DNA of 64,000 nt from Hoeflea sp. Lineage in GTDB: Bacteria > Pseudomonadota > Alphaproteobacteria > Rhizobiales > Rhizobiaceae. The position numbers and the translations under genes are program-made. The stretch lies in NCBI GenBank assembly GCA_020637795.1, contig JACKJT010000002.1, positions 868,001 through 932,000 on the forward strand. The letters run 5' to 3'. Under the pieces are notes generated by a model. It ran no database searches, was not told the origin of the DNA, and worked only from the letters and a program-made list of their open reading frames with translations. Positions 43,222 to 51,871 of this stretch are shown piece after piece; the first letter of the stretch is position 1; each line of letters begins with the position of its first letter.

Positions 43222-44331
43222 TCAATCGATTCCGCCTCCGGAGTTCTCGTCGCCCTCGCCCTCAGGCGTCACGTCGATGACCTGGGCGCGGGCGGTGATT
43301 TTCACCGGTCCGGGCTTGCAGTCGGACATGCAGGGCTCAATCCCCTTGGCGTAATGCGGTTCGCTCAGACGATCGTCCGGAATGAAATTCGCTTCATTCG
43401 GCAGGCGCACCGAGGTGAAGTTTTCCTTCGACAGTTCGAACTCCTCGTCATCCACGATATCGTTAAGATACATCAGATAGGCCGTGAGCGCATAGACATC
43501 GTCGTCGGAGAGCGAACGGGCATTGCCGAACGGCATGGCCCGGCGAACATAATCGAAGACGGTCGACAGATACGGCCAGTAAGAGCCGATCGTCTTCTCC
43601 GGACGGTCGTTGCGCAAGGTATCCTGCCCACCCGCAAGCACCGGCCAACGGCCCGCGCCCTCGCCGAAATCGCCATGACAAACGGCACAGTTTTCCACGA
43701 AGATCGGCTCGCCCTCGGCCACGGTGCCACGGCCCTCGGGCAGGCCGGTTCCATCCGGACGGACATCGATGTCCCAGGCCGCGATTTCGTCGGGCATTGC
43801 CTTGCGGCCCAACCCGAATGCGCCCTGGCTTTTCTCGACAACCATCTCCGCAGCCGGAGCAGCTTCGACGGCGGCGCCCGCGTCGGCGGTTTCAACCGGG
43901 GTTTCGCCAGCCTCAACAGCCGCCGGAGCCGCCGCCGTCTCCTGGGAGAAGGTTTTCAGGTAAGCCAGCACATTGGCGATATCATCGTCTTTCTTGAGGC
44001 CGGCAAAGGCCATCTTGGTGCCCTTGATCATGTCCTTCGGCTTGGCCAGATAGGTGCTCAGTGTCTCCGCATCCCAGACCAGGCCACCCTGACCGGCCTC
44101 GCTCATGGCATTGGAGTACTTGTACCCCTCCGCTGATCCTGCCGTACGGCCGAACACGTCATTGAGCTCCGGTCCCACCTTGTGCTTGGCGCCATCGCCG
44201 ACGGCGTGACAGGCGGCGCATTTCTTGAACACCTTCTCGCCGGCGCCGGCATCGCCGTCAGCCAGTGAAGGCGTGGCCAGTGCGGTCAATCCGAGAACGG
44301 CAAGCGCCGCAGACTTAGGAAACTTCAACAT
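43222..44331 (-). CDS. soxD: Sulfur dehydrogenase diheme cytochrome subunit (SoxD)
   Basis: Electron-accepting subunit of the SoxCD sulfane dehydrogenase, which oxidises the sulfane sulfur carried by SoxY. The 369 residues have a signal peptide (to about 24), a first c-type domain with CAACH (38-42) and VGPELNDVFGRTAGS, an Ala/Pro/Glu-rich linker (about 130-165), and a second domain with CAVCH (215-219). A C-terminal extension holds two further cysteines (CMSDC). The start at ATG 44331 overlaps the soxC end by 17 bases. Confidence 0.94.
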   Translation of the reverse strand: MLKFPKSAALAVLGLTALATPSLADGDAGAGEKVFKKCAACHAVGDGAKHKVGPELNDVFGRTAGSAEGYKYSNAMSEAGQGGLVWDAETLSTYLAKPKDMIKGTKMAFAGLKKDDDIANVLAYLKTFSQETAAAPAAVEAGETPVETADAGAAVEAAPAAEMVVEKSQGAFGLGRKAMPDEIAAWDIDVRPDGTGLPEGRGTVAEGEPIFVENCAVCHGDFGEGAGRWPVLAGGQDTLRNDRPEKTIGSYWPYLSTVFDYVRRAMPFGNARSLSDDDVYALTAYLMYLNDIVDDEEFELSKENFTSVRLPNEANFIPDDRLSEPHYAKGIEPCMSDCKPGPVKITARAQVIDVTPEGEGDENSGGGID

Positions 44332-45598
44332 TTTCAACCACCCCGTCGTTGTTGACGTGCCATGTCTGGATGCCATTGTTGTGATAGATCGAATTCTCGC
44401 CACGCGCCGCGCGCAGCTCGTTCTTGGTCGGCTGAACCAGTCCCTGATCGTCAATGGCGCGGGACTGAAGCAGGAGCTCCGATCCGTCCCAGTTGATATC
44501 GAGATAGAACCGGTGCAGCGCCTTGGGCAGGCTTGGCCCGTCGAGCCGCGCTGTCTGCCAGGTGCGGCCGCCATCGAGCGTGACATCGACACGCTTGATC
44601 GTGCCGTTCCCGGACCACGCCAGGCCGGTGATGACCAGCGGCCCCTTGCCATGGGTAACCGGCGCTTGCGGGCTCGGGCTGGTGATGACCGATTTCACGT
44701 CCATCACCCAGGTATGGCGACGGGCTTTTCCGTTTGCGAGAAGATCGGTGTATTTCGAGGTTTCCTCGCGCTGCGCCCAGGGCTCGTCGCCCACTTCCAG
44801 CCGGCGCAGCCACTTGACCCACATGTTGCCTTCCCAGCCGGGGACGCAAAGCCTCAGCGGATAGCCCTGTTCGGGACGCAATGCCTCGCCGTTCATCTTG
44901 AACGCGACAAGGCAGTCGTCGAGCGCCTTCTCCATCGGGATCGAACGCGTCATCGCCGCGGCGTCGGCGCCTTCGGCCAGGAGCCATTTGCCGTTGGTCT
45001 TCACGCCTGCCTCTTCCAGCAGATAGCGCAGCGGCACCCCGGTATAGACCACGCAATGGATCATGCCGTGGGTGAACTGGCAGCCGTTGAGCTGCGAGCC
45101 GCGCCACTCCATGCCGCCGTTGGCGGCGCATTCAAGGAAATAGACCCGGTTCTCGCGCGGGAAGCGCTTCAGGTCTTCCATGGTGAACACCAGCGGCGTG
45201 TCGACCAGGCCGTTGATCATCAGCCGGTGATCGGCCGGATTGATGACCGCCGTGCCGCCATGATGCCGCTCGAAACACAGGCCATTGGGCGTGATGATGC
45301 CATCAAGCTCGTGCAGCGGGGTGAAATTGATCGAGGAGACCGGGTCCGCGGTCAGCCACGGCACGTTGCGGCGCACGACATTGGCTTCGAACTCGGACGG
45401 CTTGCCGTAGGGCGCCACGTCGACGCCTTCTCCGAGATAACGGTTCCAGTCCTGGATCTCGGTGATCAGCGGATCGCCCGCTGCCCGCGCCACGCCGGCG
45501 CTGGCTGCAACCGCGGCTCCGCCCAGCAGGCCGGCCTTGAGAAAATCGCGCCGTGACGCTGCCTGTTTCGTCCGTTTCGGGTCGGTAATATCTACCAT
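44315..45598 (-). CDS. soxC: Sulfur dehydrogenase molybdoprotein subunit (SoxC)
   Basis: Sulfite-oxidase-family molybdenum enzyme that removes six electrons from SoxY-bound sulfane sulfur. The 427 residues start with a Tat signal (SRRDFLKAG at 15-23), carry the molybdenum-ligand Cys157 in YFLECAANGG, and end with a dimer domain containing GLAWSGNGTIKRVDVTLDGG. GGAGG lies six bases before ATG 45598. Full SoxCD means thiosulfate is oxidised without sulfur globules, as in Paracoccus-type organisms. Confidence 0.96.
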   Translation of the reverse strand: MVDITDPKRTKQAASRRDFLKAGLLGGAAVAASAGVARAAGDPLITEIQDWNRYLGEGVDVAPYGKPSEFEANVVRRNVPWLTADPVSSINFTPLHELDGIITPNGLCFERHHGGTAVINPADHRLMINGLVDTPLVFTMEDLKRFPRENRVYFLECAANGGMEWRGSQLNGCQFTHGMIHCVVYTGVPLRYLLEEAGVKTNGKWLLAEGADAAAMTRSIPMEKALDDCLVAFKMNGEALRPEQGYPLRLCVPGWEGNMWVKWLRRLEVGDEPWAQREETSKYTDLLANGKARRHTWVMDVKSVITSPSPQAPVTHGKGPLVITGLAWSGNGTIKRVDVTLDGGRTWQTARLDGPSLPKALHRFYLDINWDGSELLLQSRAIDDQGLVQPTKNELRAARGENSIYHNNGIQTWHVNNDGVVENVEVS

Positions 45599-45691
45599 GA
45601 GAACCTCCCGCTGCGCATATCCAGCATTTGCATTGTCGTCTCCGTCTTCATTGCCGTGGCTGGGAAACCCGGCTTTCGGTTCAAATCGGCG

Positions 45692-47404
45692 TTACTGGAT
45701 CACCCGGACGGCAGCAGCCTCCGGATCCAGCGAAACCACCGATTTCTTGGTGATGTAATTTTCCATCAGGTCGTAGATTGCCGGGCCTTCGACCCCTTCG
45801 TTGACCGACGCCCATCCGCCGACCACGTAGGTCTTGTCGGCCTCGAGCAGTTCGCCGCTTACGGTCAGCCGCATATCCGAAATCCGGCTGCCCATTTCGG
45901 CTTCCGGCGTACAGGCGTAGCTGAACCCGCCAACCCGGACCATGTCGCCGCCCTGCTGCAGGAACGGATCCTTGTTGAACAGGTTGTCGCAGACATCTTC
46001 CATGATGTCCTTGATCTGTGCTCCGGTGAACTCCAGCCGGTAGACCGACGGGTAGCTCATCGACGTTTCGGTATAGAGGTCGTCGATGGTGATGTCCGAG
46101 CCCGGAAGCAGCGTCGTGCCCCAGCGGAACCCCGGCGACAGCGCAATCTGGGTATCGCGTTCTTCCATGATGCCCTGGCAGATCAGGTCATCCCAGGTTC
46201 CGTTGAAATTGCCGCGCCGGTAAAGCATGCTGTCGGTGCGGCCGATGACACGCTGTGTCTCGGCCTCGTAGGGCGCGCGCACCTCGTCGATCTTGGCCGC
46301 CATCTCCGGATCCGGGGTAATGATGTCGGCGAAGACCGGGATAAGGTTGGAGCTGTAGCCCGTCACCTTGCCGTCCTTGACCTCCAGATCGATGCGGCCG
46401 AGATACTTGCCGTGCGAGCCCGAGGACATCAGCAGCGTGCCGTCAACCTCGAGCGCAAACGGTGTCGCGTCGTGGGTGTGGCCGGTGACGATCACATCCA
46501 GTCCGCTGACGGTCGAGGCGATCTTCCGGTCGACATCGAAGCCGTTGTGGGAAAGCATCACCACCACTTCGGCGCCTTCTTCGCGCGCCGCGTCGACATT
46601 GGCCTGCAGCACCTCGGGACGAATGCCGAACGACCACTTCGGGAACATCCAGCTGGGATTGGCAATCGGCGTATACGGCATCGCCTGGCCGATGACGGCC
46701 ACCTTGACGCCGCCGCGCTCGAAATAGGCGGTGGGCTCGAAGGCCGGCTCGTCCCATTCCGCGTCGAAAATGTTGGATGCCAGGAACGGATAGCCCATGG
46801 CCTCGATCAGTTCGAGGAAGCGCTCCTCGCCGAAGGTGAACTCCCAATGCCCGGTCATTGCGTCGGGCTTGAGCAGCTTCATGCACTCGACCATGTCCAT
46901 GCCATTGGTCTTCAGCGATGTGTAGGAGCCCTGCCAGGTGTCGCCGCCGTCAAGGAACAGCACCTTGTCGTCGCCGCGATCGGCGCGGATCGCCTTGACC
47001 AGCGTCGCCGTGCGGTCGAGCCCGCCGAGCTTGCCATAGGTCCGCGCCAGGTCGACGTAATCGACCATCGTGTGGGCATAGGCGTAGGGGCTGCCCTTCT
47101 CGATGTTGAAGTAATCGAGGAATTCCTGCGCAACCAGGTGCGGCGGAACGCCGGCATAGGCGCCAACACCGATATTGGTGTCCGGCGGACGGAAGTAGAC
47201 CGGCTTGAGCTGGGCGTGGCAGTCGGTGAAATGCAGCAGCGTCACCTGACCCTTGGAATCGAACTTCAGCAGATCATCCTGCGTCAGCTTCTGCTGCGCC
47301 AGCGCGCGTGTCGGATTTGCGCCCAACCCGGCGGCGCCAAGCACAAAGCCGGCATTCAGGGCATATTGCAGAAAATCTCGCCTGGTATGCATCCCATTCT
47401 CCAT
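45692..47404 (-). CDS. soxB: Thiosulfohydrolase (SoxB)
   Basis: Periplasmic dimanganese enzyme that cleaves the sulfone group from SoxY as sulfate. The 570 residues have a Tat signal (TRRDFLQYAL, 7-16), the 5'-nucleotidase-like metal motifs HFTDCHAQLKP (Asp61, His63), GDTWQGS, GHWEFTFG, SHNGFDVD and GHTHD, and the C-terminal domain (WGTTLLPG, TYVVGGWAS). The 218-nt gap before it, including a strong hairpin, suggests that its expression is adjusted separately from soxA. Confidence 0.97.
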   Translation of the reverse strand: MENGMHTRRDFLQYALNAGFVLGAAGLGANPTRALAQQKLTQDDLLKFDSKGQVTLLHFTDCHAQLKPVYFRPPDTNIGVGAYAGVPPHLVAQEFLDYFNIEKGSPYAYAHTMVDYVDLARTYGKLGGLDRTATLVKAIRADRGDDKVLFLDGGDTWQGSYTSLKTNGMDMVECMKLLKPDAMTGHWEFTFGEERFLELIEAMGYPFLASNIFDAEWDEPAFEPTAYFERGGVKVAVIGQAMPYTPIANPSWMFPKWSFGIRPEVLQANVDAAREEGAEVVVMLSHNGFDVDRKIASTVSGLDVIVTGHTHDATPFALEVDGTLLMSSGSHGKYLGRIDLEVKDGKVTGYSSNLIPVFADIITPDPEMAAKIDEVRAPYEAETQRVIGRTDSMLYRRGNFNGTWDDLICQGIMEERDTQIALSPGFRWGTTLLPGSDITIDDLYTETSMSYPSVYRLEFTGAQIKDIMEDVCDNLFNKDPFLQQGGDMVRVGGFSYACTPEAEMGSRISDMRLTVSGELLEADKTYVVGGWASVNEGVEGPAIYDLMENYITKKSVVSLDPEAAAVRVIQ

Positions 47405-47585
47405 TTGGGCGAAAAACGGATAAACGACTCCGCTCCAGCAATCGCCAGAATCCGTATTTTCTTTTTATTTCAATCCGTTAACGCAAAATTCTTCAAGTCA
47501 TACAGATCTGAAGAAAGGTGATCGCGTAGTGTTCCAGCCATACAGCTGGCGATGCGGGTCCGGTCCGACGCGCCTGTTGTCCAGG

Positions 47586-47611
47586 GCCGGAGGCGCCAGG
47601 GCGCCTCCGGC
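47586..47611 (-). terminator. Strong hairpin between soxA and soxB
   Basis: A perfect 12-bp stem: GCCGGAGGCGCC, loop of two bases, GGCGCCTCCGGC, placed 12 nt after the soxA stop. No T run follows, so it may be a partial terminator or protect the 3' end of upstream mRNA rather than a full stop. Downstream, before soxB, the sequence is AT-rich and may hold a secondary promoter. Confidence 0.6.
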
Positions 47612-47622
47612 AAATTCAGAGC

Positions 47623-48471
47623 CTACTGGCGGACCGACGGGGTTTCGACCGAGAGGCCGGTACCGCGCCATGTCACATAGGTTTCAAGCGCCATCAATTC
47701 GTCCGAGAACGCCTTGGGCTGCTCTGCCCGCGTATCGCGGATACAGCCGCGGAAACGCTGATGCAGCGATGTCAGACCGCTCTTCAGACGGTAGGTCGGG
47801 AAGCCGTTGACCTGTCCCTGGCTGAGATGGTCAGCCCGGATGTACTTGCCCATGGCAACTTCGTGGCAGCTGGCGCAAGCAAGGTTCAACTGACCCGTGC
47901 GGGTGTAGTAGAGGTCCTTGCCCTTTTCCCACCAGGCCTGCATGTCGCCCTGCGTCAGGTCGATTTGCACCGGCATGCCGAGCGACTGGTGCTTGATGTA
48001 GGACGTCAGCTCCTGCTGCCCGCCTTTGTTGAAGGCGAGCGGTTCCGCGCCCATCTGCTCGGTGCGGCACTTGTTGATCTGCAGCTCGACATTGATCGGC
48101 TTGTTCGAATCCGCATCCCATTTCGGGAAGCTGGCTCCGATACCTTTCATGCTTTCCGCAGCATCGCCATGGCAGGACGCGCAGGATTTTCCTGCGGTGC
48201 CCTCAACCTTGTTCCACAGCACTTCGCCGTCTTCGACAGCGATCATGCCAGGGTTTTCGATCGAATCCCGTTCCGCGTCGCGGGTTTCGGCTTCACGGAA
48301 AAGCCAGCCCGAATACACCTCGTCGAAGGGGTGTCCCTCGGGCGCCTTGGCGCGAGTGATAATCGGCGTACCGTCGATTTCGAGCGTGTCATCCACCGGA
48401 TCGGCCCAGACCGGGCCCGACCCTGCAAATGCGGCCGCCATGACGACACCGGCAATCAAAAGTCTTTTCAT
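47623..48471 (-). CDS. soxA: Sulfur oxidation c-type cytochrome SoxA
   Basis: With SoxX it couples thiosulfate to the SoxY cysteine. The 282 residues have a signal peptide (ends VWA, 21-23), two heme motifs CASCH at 97-101 and 199-203, and GCIRDTRAEQ with Cys243, the distal, persulfide-modified ligand of the active heme. The two-heme form is the type seen in Paracoccus and rhizobial relatives. It lies between soxZ and the hairpin before soxB. Confidence 0.96.
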   Translation of the reverse strand: MKRLLIAGVVMAAAFAGSGPVWADPVDDTLEIDGTPIITRAKAPEGHPFDEVYSGWLFREAETRDAERDSIENPGMIAVEDGEVLWNKVEGTAGKSCASCHGDAAESMKGIGASFPKWDADSNKPINVELQINKCRTEQMGAEPLAFNKGGQQELTSYIKHQSLGMPVQIDLTQGDMQAWWEKGKDLYYTRTGQLNLACASCHEVAMGKYIRADHLSQGQVNGFPTYRLKSGLTSLHQRFRGCIRDTRAEQPKAFSDELMALETYVTWRGTGLSVETPSVRQ

Positions 48472-48537
48472 AACGTTCTCCGTCCTCCCGGGATCTCCCG
48501 ATGCGGGAACCTCCCCCGCCCGGGCTCCCTCCCAAAG

Positions 48538-48861
48538 TTACTTGACTTCGATCGGCGCCTCGGCCTCGTAGACCGATCCGTCGTCATCGAGCCAGGTGAA
48601 CTTGAATGTCCCGCTGGCCGGCACCTTTGCGTTGAACTCGAAATAGGGATTGGCGGAAATCGCCGGATCCAGATCGCACTCGAACACCGTCTGCCCTTCG
48701 AAGGTACAGGTGAACTTGTTGATGATCTTGCGCGGAATGGGGTTGCCATCCTTGTCCTTGCGCTGACCAGATTCCATCTCGTGGCTGATCAGGGTCTTGA
48801 TGGTGATCACCTCACCGGCCGAAGCCGACTTGGGCACCTTGATGCGTGGTTTTGATGCCAT
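48538..48861 (-). CDS. soxZ: Sulfur carrier complex subunit SoxZ
   Basis: Partner of SoxY in the SoxYZ carrier, 107 residues with an immunoglobulin-like fold. KVPKSASAGEVITIKTLISH, MESGQRKDKDGNPIPRKIIN and the final YEAEAPIEVK match the family. It has no signal peptide; SoxZ is carried to the periplasm bound to Tat-exported SoxY. It begins 21 nt after soxY. Confidence 0.96.
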   Translation of the reverse strand: MASKPRIKVPKSASAGEVITIKTLISHEMESGQRKDKDGNPIPRKIINKFTCTFEGQTVFECDLDPAISANPYFEFNAKVPASGTFKFTWLDDDGSVYEAEAPIEVK

Positions 48862-48882
48862 TTTCGTAAATCCTGTCCTGCC

Positions 48883-49338
48883 TCAGCCGCCGCAGCCGCC
48901 GATGGTTACCTTGACCTGCTTCTTGTCCATGAAGACCGAACCGTCTTTCATCTTCGCAACCGCGATGACGTTCTGGGTCTTGGCAAGGCGGATGCGGGTC
49001 GTTGCCAGTGCTTCACCACTCATTTCGGTGAAATGGAACGTGGCAACCGCCGGGCTCGGATTTCCATCGGCAAAGATGATGACCGATTCCACCAGATCGT
49101 CGCCTTCCATGGCGCTTTCAACGCTGACCGACACCGGCACGGTGTTGCCGTTCTCGGCAATTTCCGGCGTGTTCAACGAGACCTTACCTTCGCCCGGCGT
49201 TGCGCCGCCGGTGAATTCCATGATCATCTTCTCGGCGTCTTCCGCCGAGGCCAGAGCCGGAGTCACCCGAGCACCGGCGACCGCGAATGCAGCCGCACCC
49301 GCCGTCAGTCCTAAGACATTCCGTCTTGTTAGTTTCAT
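48883..49338 (-). CDS. soxY: Sulfur carrier protein SoxY
   Basis: Carries intermediates covalently on the cysteine of its C-terminal GGCGG (Cys149 of 151 residues). A Tat signal is present (LTRRNVLGLTAG). The mature domain (VESVIIFADGNPSPAVATFHF, RIRLAKTQNVIAVA) is the normal SoxY fold. Start ATG 49338 gives the right Tat signal; a longer frame upstream into the gap before it was not used. Located between soxX and soxZ. Confidence 0.96.
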   Translation of the reverse strand: MKLTRRNVLGLTAGAAAFAVAGARVTPALASAEDAEKMIMEFTGGATPGEGKVSLNTPEIAENGNTVPVSVSVESAMEGDDLVESVIIFADGNPSPAVATFHFTEMSGEALATTRIRLAKTQNVIAVAKMKDGSVFMDKKQVKVTIGGCGG

Positions 49339-49363
49339 TGGCTTCGAGCTCCCTTGCTCCAGA

Positions 49364-49828
49364 TTATTCCTTGAGTGTACCGAGATAGGCGACAACGTCC
49401 TCGACCTGCTGGGCCGTCAGGATCGTCTTGCCGACAAAATCCTTGGCCACGTGCTGCCCGACATTGAGAGAGTAAAATCCCGGCATGACGGTTTCGTCCG
49501 TGAAGACGGCCTTCGAATTGACCACGATGGCCCTCAGCATCGGCTCTTCCCAGCGCGAGGCGACACCATCCAGCGACGGGCCCACATCGCCATGGAAAAG
49601 CTCCTTGGACATATCGGTATTGGCGTGACACGCCAGGCAATTGCCCAGCTTGCGGCTCTTGAAGGCTTCCGCACCGGCGGCGGGATCACCTGCCACACCG
49701 GTCAAAGATACGGCAACACCGTCATCGGTGAACTCCACCGCATCGGGCGAAGCCTCGCTCGCAATGGCTGCGGTCGACAGCGCAACCGCCGCTATCGCCC
49801 CCAGTGTGATTTTCATTCGCCTTGTCAT
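49364..49828 (-). CDS. soxX: Sulfur oxidation c-type cytochrome SoxX
   Basis: Single-heme cytochrome subunit of SoxAX, 154 residues. Signal peptide up to about residue 24, heme motif CLACH at 64-68, and VMPGFY with the axial-ligand methionine. Start ATG 49828 follows GGAGGAGGG; a second ATG four codons in is possible. It opens the soxXYZABCDEF part of the operon, after a 125-nt gap with regulatory-looking sequence. Confidence 0.95.
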   Translation of the reverse strand: MTRRMKITLGAIAAVALSTAAIASEASPDAVEFTDDGVAVSLTGVAGDPAAGAEAFKSRKLGNCLACHANTDMSKELFHGDVGPSLDGVASRWEEPMLRAIVVNSKAVFTDETVMPGFYSLNVGQHVAKDFVGKTILTAQQVEDVVAYLGTLKE

Positions 49829-49953
49829 TTTGGCGTTCCCTCCTCCGATTGACCGGACACAAAAGTCCGGATCTGCTCCGATTCCAAGATATCCATACTT
49901 TACCGCACAATCAATGCAAAAATATGATTTCTTGAATGTATGACTTGCCGGAC
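49829..49953. promoter_or_regulatory. soxW-soxX gap with SoxR-site-like half-site
   Basis: AT-rich gap. AATGCAAAAATAT at 49913-49925 resembles AATGCATATATAT at 51473-51485 in the soxS-soxV region (same bases apart from the three central positions). In related organisms SoxR binds in exactly these two gaps (soxV-soxS and soxW-soxX), so this is a reasonable second SoxR site and internal promoter. It also holds an 11-mer (49937-49947) repeated before soxB. Confidence 0.5.
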
Positions 49954-50541
49954 CTACTCCGCGTCAAGCCTACCCTGTGCCCGCAACTCGTTGATGATCC
50001 GGGCGTGATACTTCTGAAAGTGCTCGTCACTCTCGTAGCCCTTCTCGGCTACCCATTTGAACATATTGAGGAAAGTCCATTTCCCGAACGCGCCCGGCAT
50101 GGTCGCCACTGCCGCCTCGGCTGCTGTCTTCCCTTCCGGCACTTCCTCCGGCAGAAACACCAGGGTCGGGGTAAAAACATAGCCCCATTTGCGCGCGGCG
50201 GTCTTCTCGGTCAGCACCTCGCCGTCGAGATCGGTGACTTCCTCGTCACCGAACATGTTGTACTGGACCACCTTGAAATTCGCCTTGATGAAGTCCGAAA
50301 CTTCCGGATCTGACAGCAATGCCTCGTGCATCTTGGCGCAATAGATGCAGCCGCGCTGCTCGAAAATCATCACCAGGCGCTTGCCCTCTTCCTTTGCCGT
50401 TGCGATGTCCTCGGCAACGTCGCGGAAGGTCAGGGAAAACCAGTCCTCCTTGTGCAGGCCGTCTTCGCCGATCTCGGAGGACCAGGCCTGGACTGACAGG
50501 GCGGCAAGCGCGGCAAACGCAATGATTACACGTCTTATCAT
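49954..50541 (-). CDS. soxW: Periplasmic thioredoxin SoxW
   Basis: Thioredoxin-fold protein of 195 residues with a Sec signal peptide (MIRRVIIAFAALAALSVQAW, cleaved after it) and a CIYC redox motif (Cys65, Cys68) in EQRGCIYCAKMH. It receives electrons from SoxV and keeps Sox components reduced. Start ATG 50541 has AGGAGG seven bases upstream. The stop lies 125 nt before soxX. Confidence 0.92.
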   Translation of the reverse strand: MIRRVIIAFAALAALSVQAWSSEIGEDGLHKEDWFSLTFRDVAEDIATAKEEGKRLVMIFEQRGCIYCAKMHEALLSDPEVSDFIKANFKVVQYNMFGDEEVTDLDGEVLTEKTAARKWGYVFTPTLVFLPEEVPEGKTAAEAAVATMPGAFGKWTFLNMFKWVAEKGYESDEHFQKYHARIINELRAQGRLDAE

Positions 50542-50551
50542 GTTATTCCTC

Positions 50552-51286
50552 CTAACCGATCGTAGCGAATGCGGGAAACATCTCAAGCAGCCACTGCGCA
50601 ATCCGTGACATCTGCCCGGTCATGAACAGGATACCGGTGATGACCAGGAGTAGGCCCATGGCTTTTTCGATGACAGCCATATGTTTCTTGATTCGGGTCG
50701 AAAACCGGATGAAACGGCTCGCGAAGAACCCGGCGACAACAAAGGGAATGCCGATGCCGAGCGCATAAAGGCCCAGCAGCACAGCGCCCTGCCCGGCGCT
50801 TTCCTTGGCGGCTGCCATGAACAGGATCGCCGCCAGAATCGGCCCCACACACGGCGTCCAGCCGAAGGCGAAGGCCAGTCCCATGACATAGGCGCCAACC
50901 ATCCCTGCGGGCTTGCGCTCGACCTGGACCCGCGCCTCGCGATAAAGCAGCGCAAACCGGAACACGCCAAGAAAATGCAGCCCCATCAGCAGGATCAACA
51001 CCCCGGCGACGATCGCCAGCACATCGAAATAGCGTGCAACCGACTGGCCGATCAGACTTGCGGTCGCCCCCAGCGACACGAAAACGGTGCTGAAGCCGAG
51101 CACGAAGGCAATCGAGGCGAGCGCGATGCGGCGAGACGCGACAGCGTCCGCATCGGCATTCTTCACTTCGTTGAAGCTCATGCCCGCCAGATAGGCGAGA
51201 TAGGGCGGAACGATCGGCAACACGCAGGGCGAGAAAAAGGACAGCAAACCGGCCAGAAACGCGGCCCCGTACCCGACATCGATCAT
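50552..51286 (-). CDS. soxV: Thiol-disulfide transporter SoxV (CcdA/DsbD family)
   Basis: Inner-membrane protein of 244 residues with six TM helices that moves electrons from cytoplasmic thioredoxin to periplasmic SoxW. The two redox cysteines lie in FFSPCVLPIVPPYLAYL (TM1) and GWTPCVGPILA (TM4), as in CcdA. ATG 51286 is the first gene of the minus-strand sox operon, divergent from soxS, and it lies 10 nt before soxW. Confidence 0.94.
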   Translation of the reverse strand: MIDVGYGAAFLAGLLSFFSPCVLPIVPPYLAYLAGMSFNEVKNADADAVASRRIALASIAFVLGFSTVFVSLGATASLIGQSVARYFDVLAIVAGVLILLMGLHFLGVFRFALLYREARVQVERKPAGMVGAYVMGLAFAFGWTPCVGPILAAILFMAAAKESAGQGAVLLGLYALGIGIPFVVAGFFASRFIRFSTRIKKHMAVIEKAMGLLLVITGILFMTGQMSRIAQWLLEMFPAFATIG

Positions 51287-51456
51287 CTAACGTCCTCCCT
51301 GTGGCGCTGACTGTCGGACGCGACTCGTCACAACCACTCCATCACAACCGTCCGGTGCATGCAGGGCTCGCCGTTGCCATGTCAATTGCATGCAGCAAGC
51401 AGCTTCCCGTATTCCGGCTTCGAGCCTCCCGCATCCCGGGTCAAACCAGAATACGA

Positions 51457-51490
51457 TTGCAAGATATGCAACAATGCATATATATTGCAA
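51457..51490. promoter_or_regulatory. SoxR operator candidate in soxV-soxS divergent region
   Basis: Perfect inner dyad ATATGCA (51464-51470), ACAA, TGCATAT (51475-51481), flanked by TTGCAA at 51457-51462 and 51485-51490. It is placed 31 nt before the soxS start and in the 234-nt gap before soxV, so it would serve both directions. ArsR-family repressors use AT-rich dyads of this size. Confidence 0.7.
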
Positions 51491-51520
51491 TCACTATTTT
51501 TCAGTGATTGGAATGGCCTC

Positions 51521-51871
51521 ATGACCTCATTCTATGTCGTGGCACTGACCCTCATCCTGGGTCTGACGACCCCGGTCATGGCCGCCGAGATGGTCATGTT
51601 CGAGCAGCCGGGCTGCGCCTGGTGCAAGCGGTTCAACGAGGAAATCGCGCCGGCCTGGCCAAATACCGAACAAGGCAAGCGGGCGCCGCTGCGCCGCGTC
51701 AACATTCACGACGATATCCCTTCCGATCTCGCAGGAATTCCGGTCGAGCGGTTCACCCCGACCTTTGTGCTGGTCGATGACGGCCGCGAGATTGCAAGAT
51801 TGCGCGGCTATCCCGGCGACCAGTTCTTCTGGGCGCTTGTCGATGAGATGATGGCAAAGCTGGACCGGTGA
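51521..51871 (+). CDS. soxS: Periplasmic thioredoxin-like regulator protein SoxS
   Basis: 116 residues with a signal peptide (about 1-22: MTSFYVVALTLILGLTTPVM) and a CAWC motif (Cys32, Cys35) in QPGCAWCKRF. In Paracoccus SoxS reactivates the Sox system by reducing SoxY. Start ATG 51521 is chosen because the signal peptide then begins properly; the longer upstream frame is noise. It shares its last base with the first base of the soxR start (TGATG). Confidence 0.88.
   Translation: MTSFYVVALTLILGLTTPVMAAEMVMFEQPGCAWCKRFNEEIAPAWPNTEQGKRAPLRRVNIHDDIPSDLAGIPVERFTPTFVLVDDGREIARLRGYPGDQFFWALVDEMMAKLDR

Noticed and set aside
45656..47521. Plus-strand frame opposite soxB
   Set aside because: Shadow of soxB; SoxB metal motifs are all on the minus strand.
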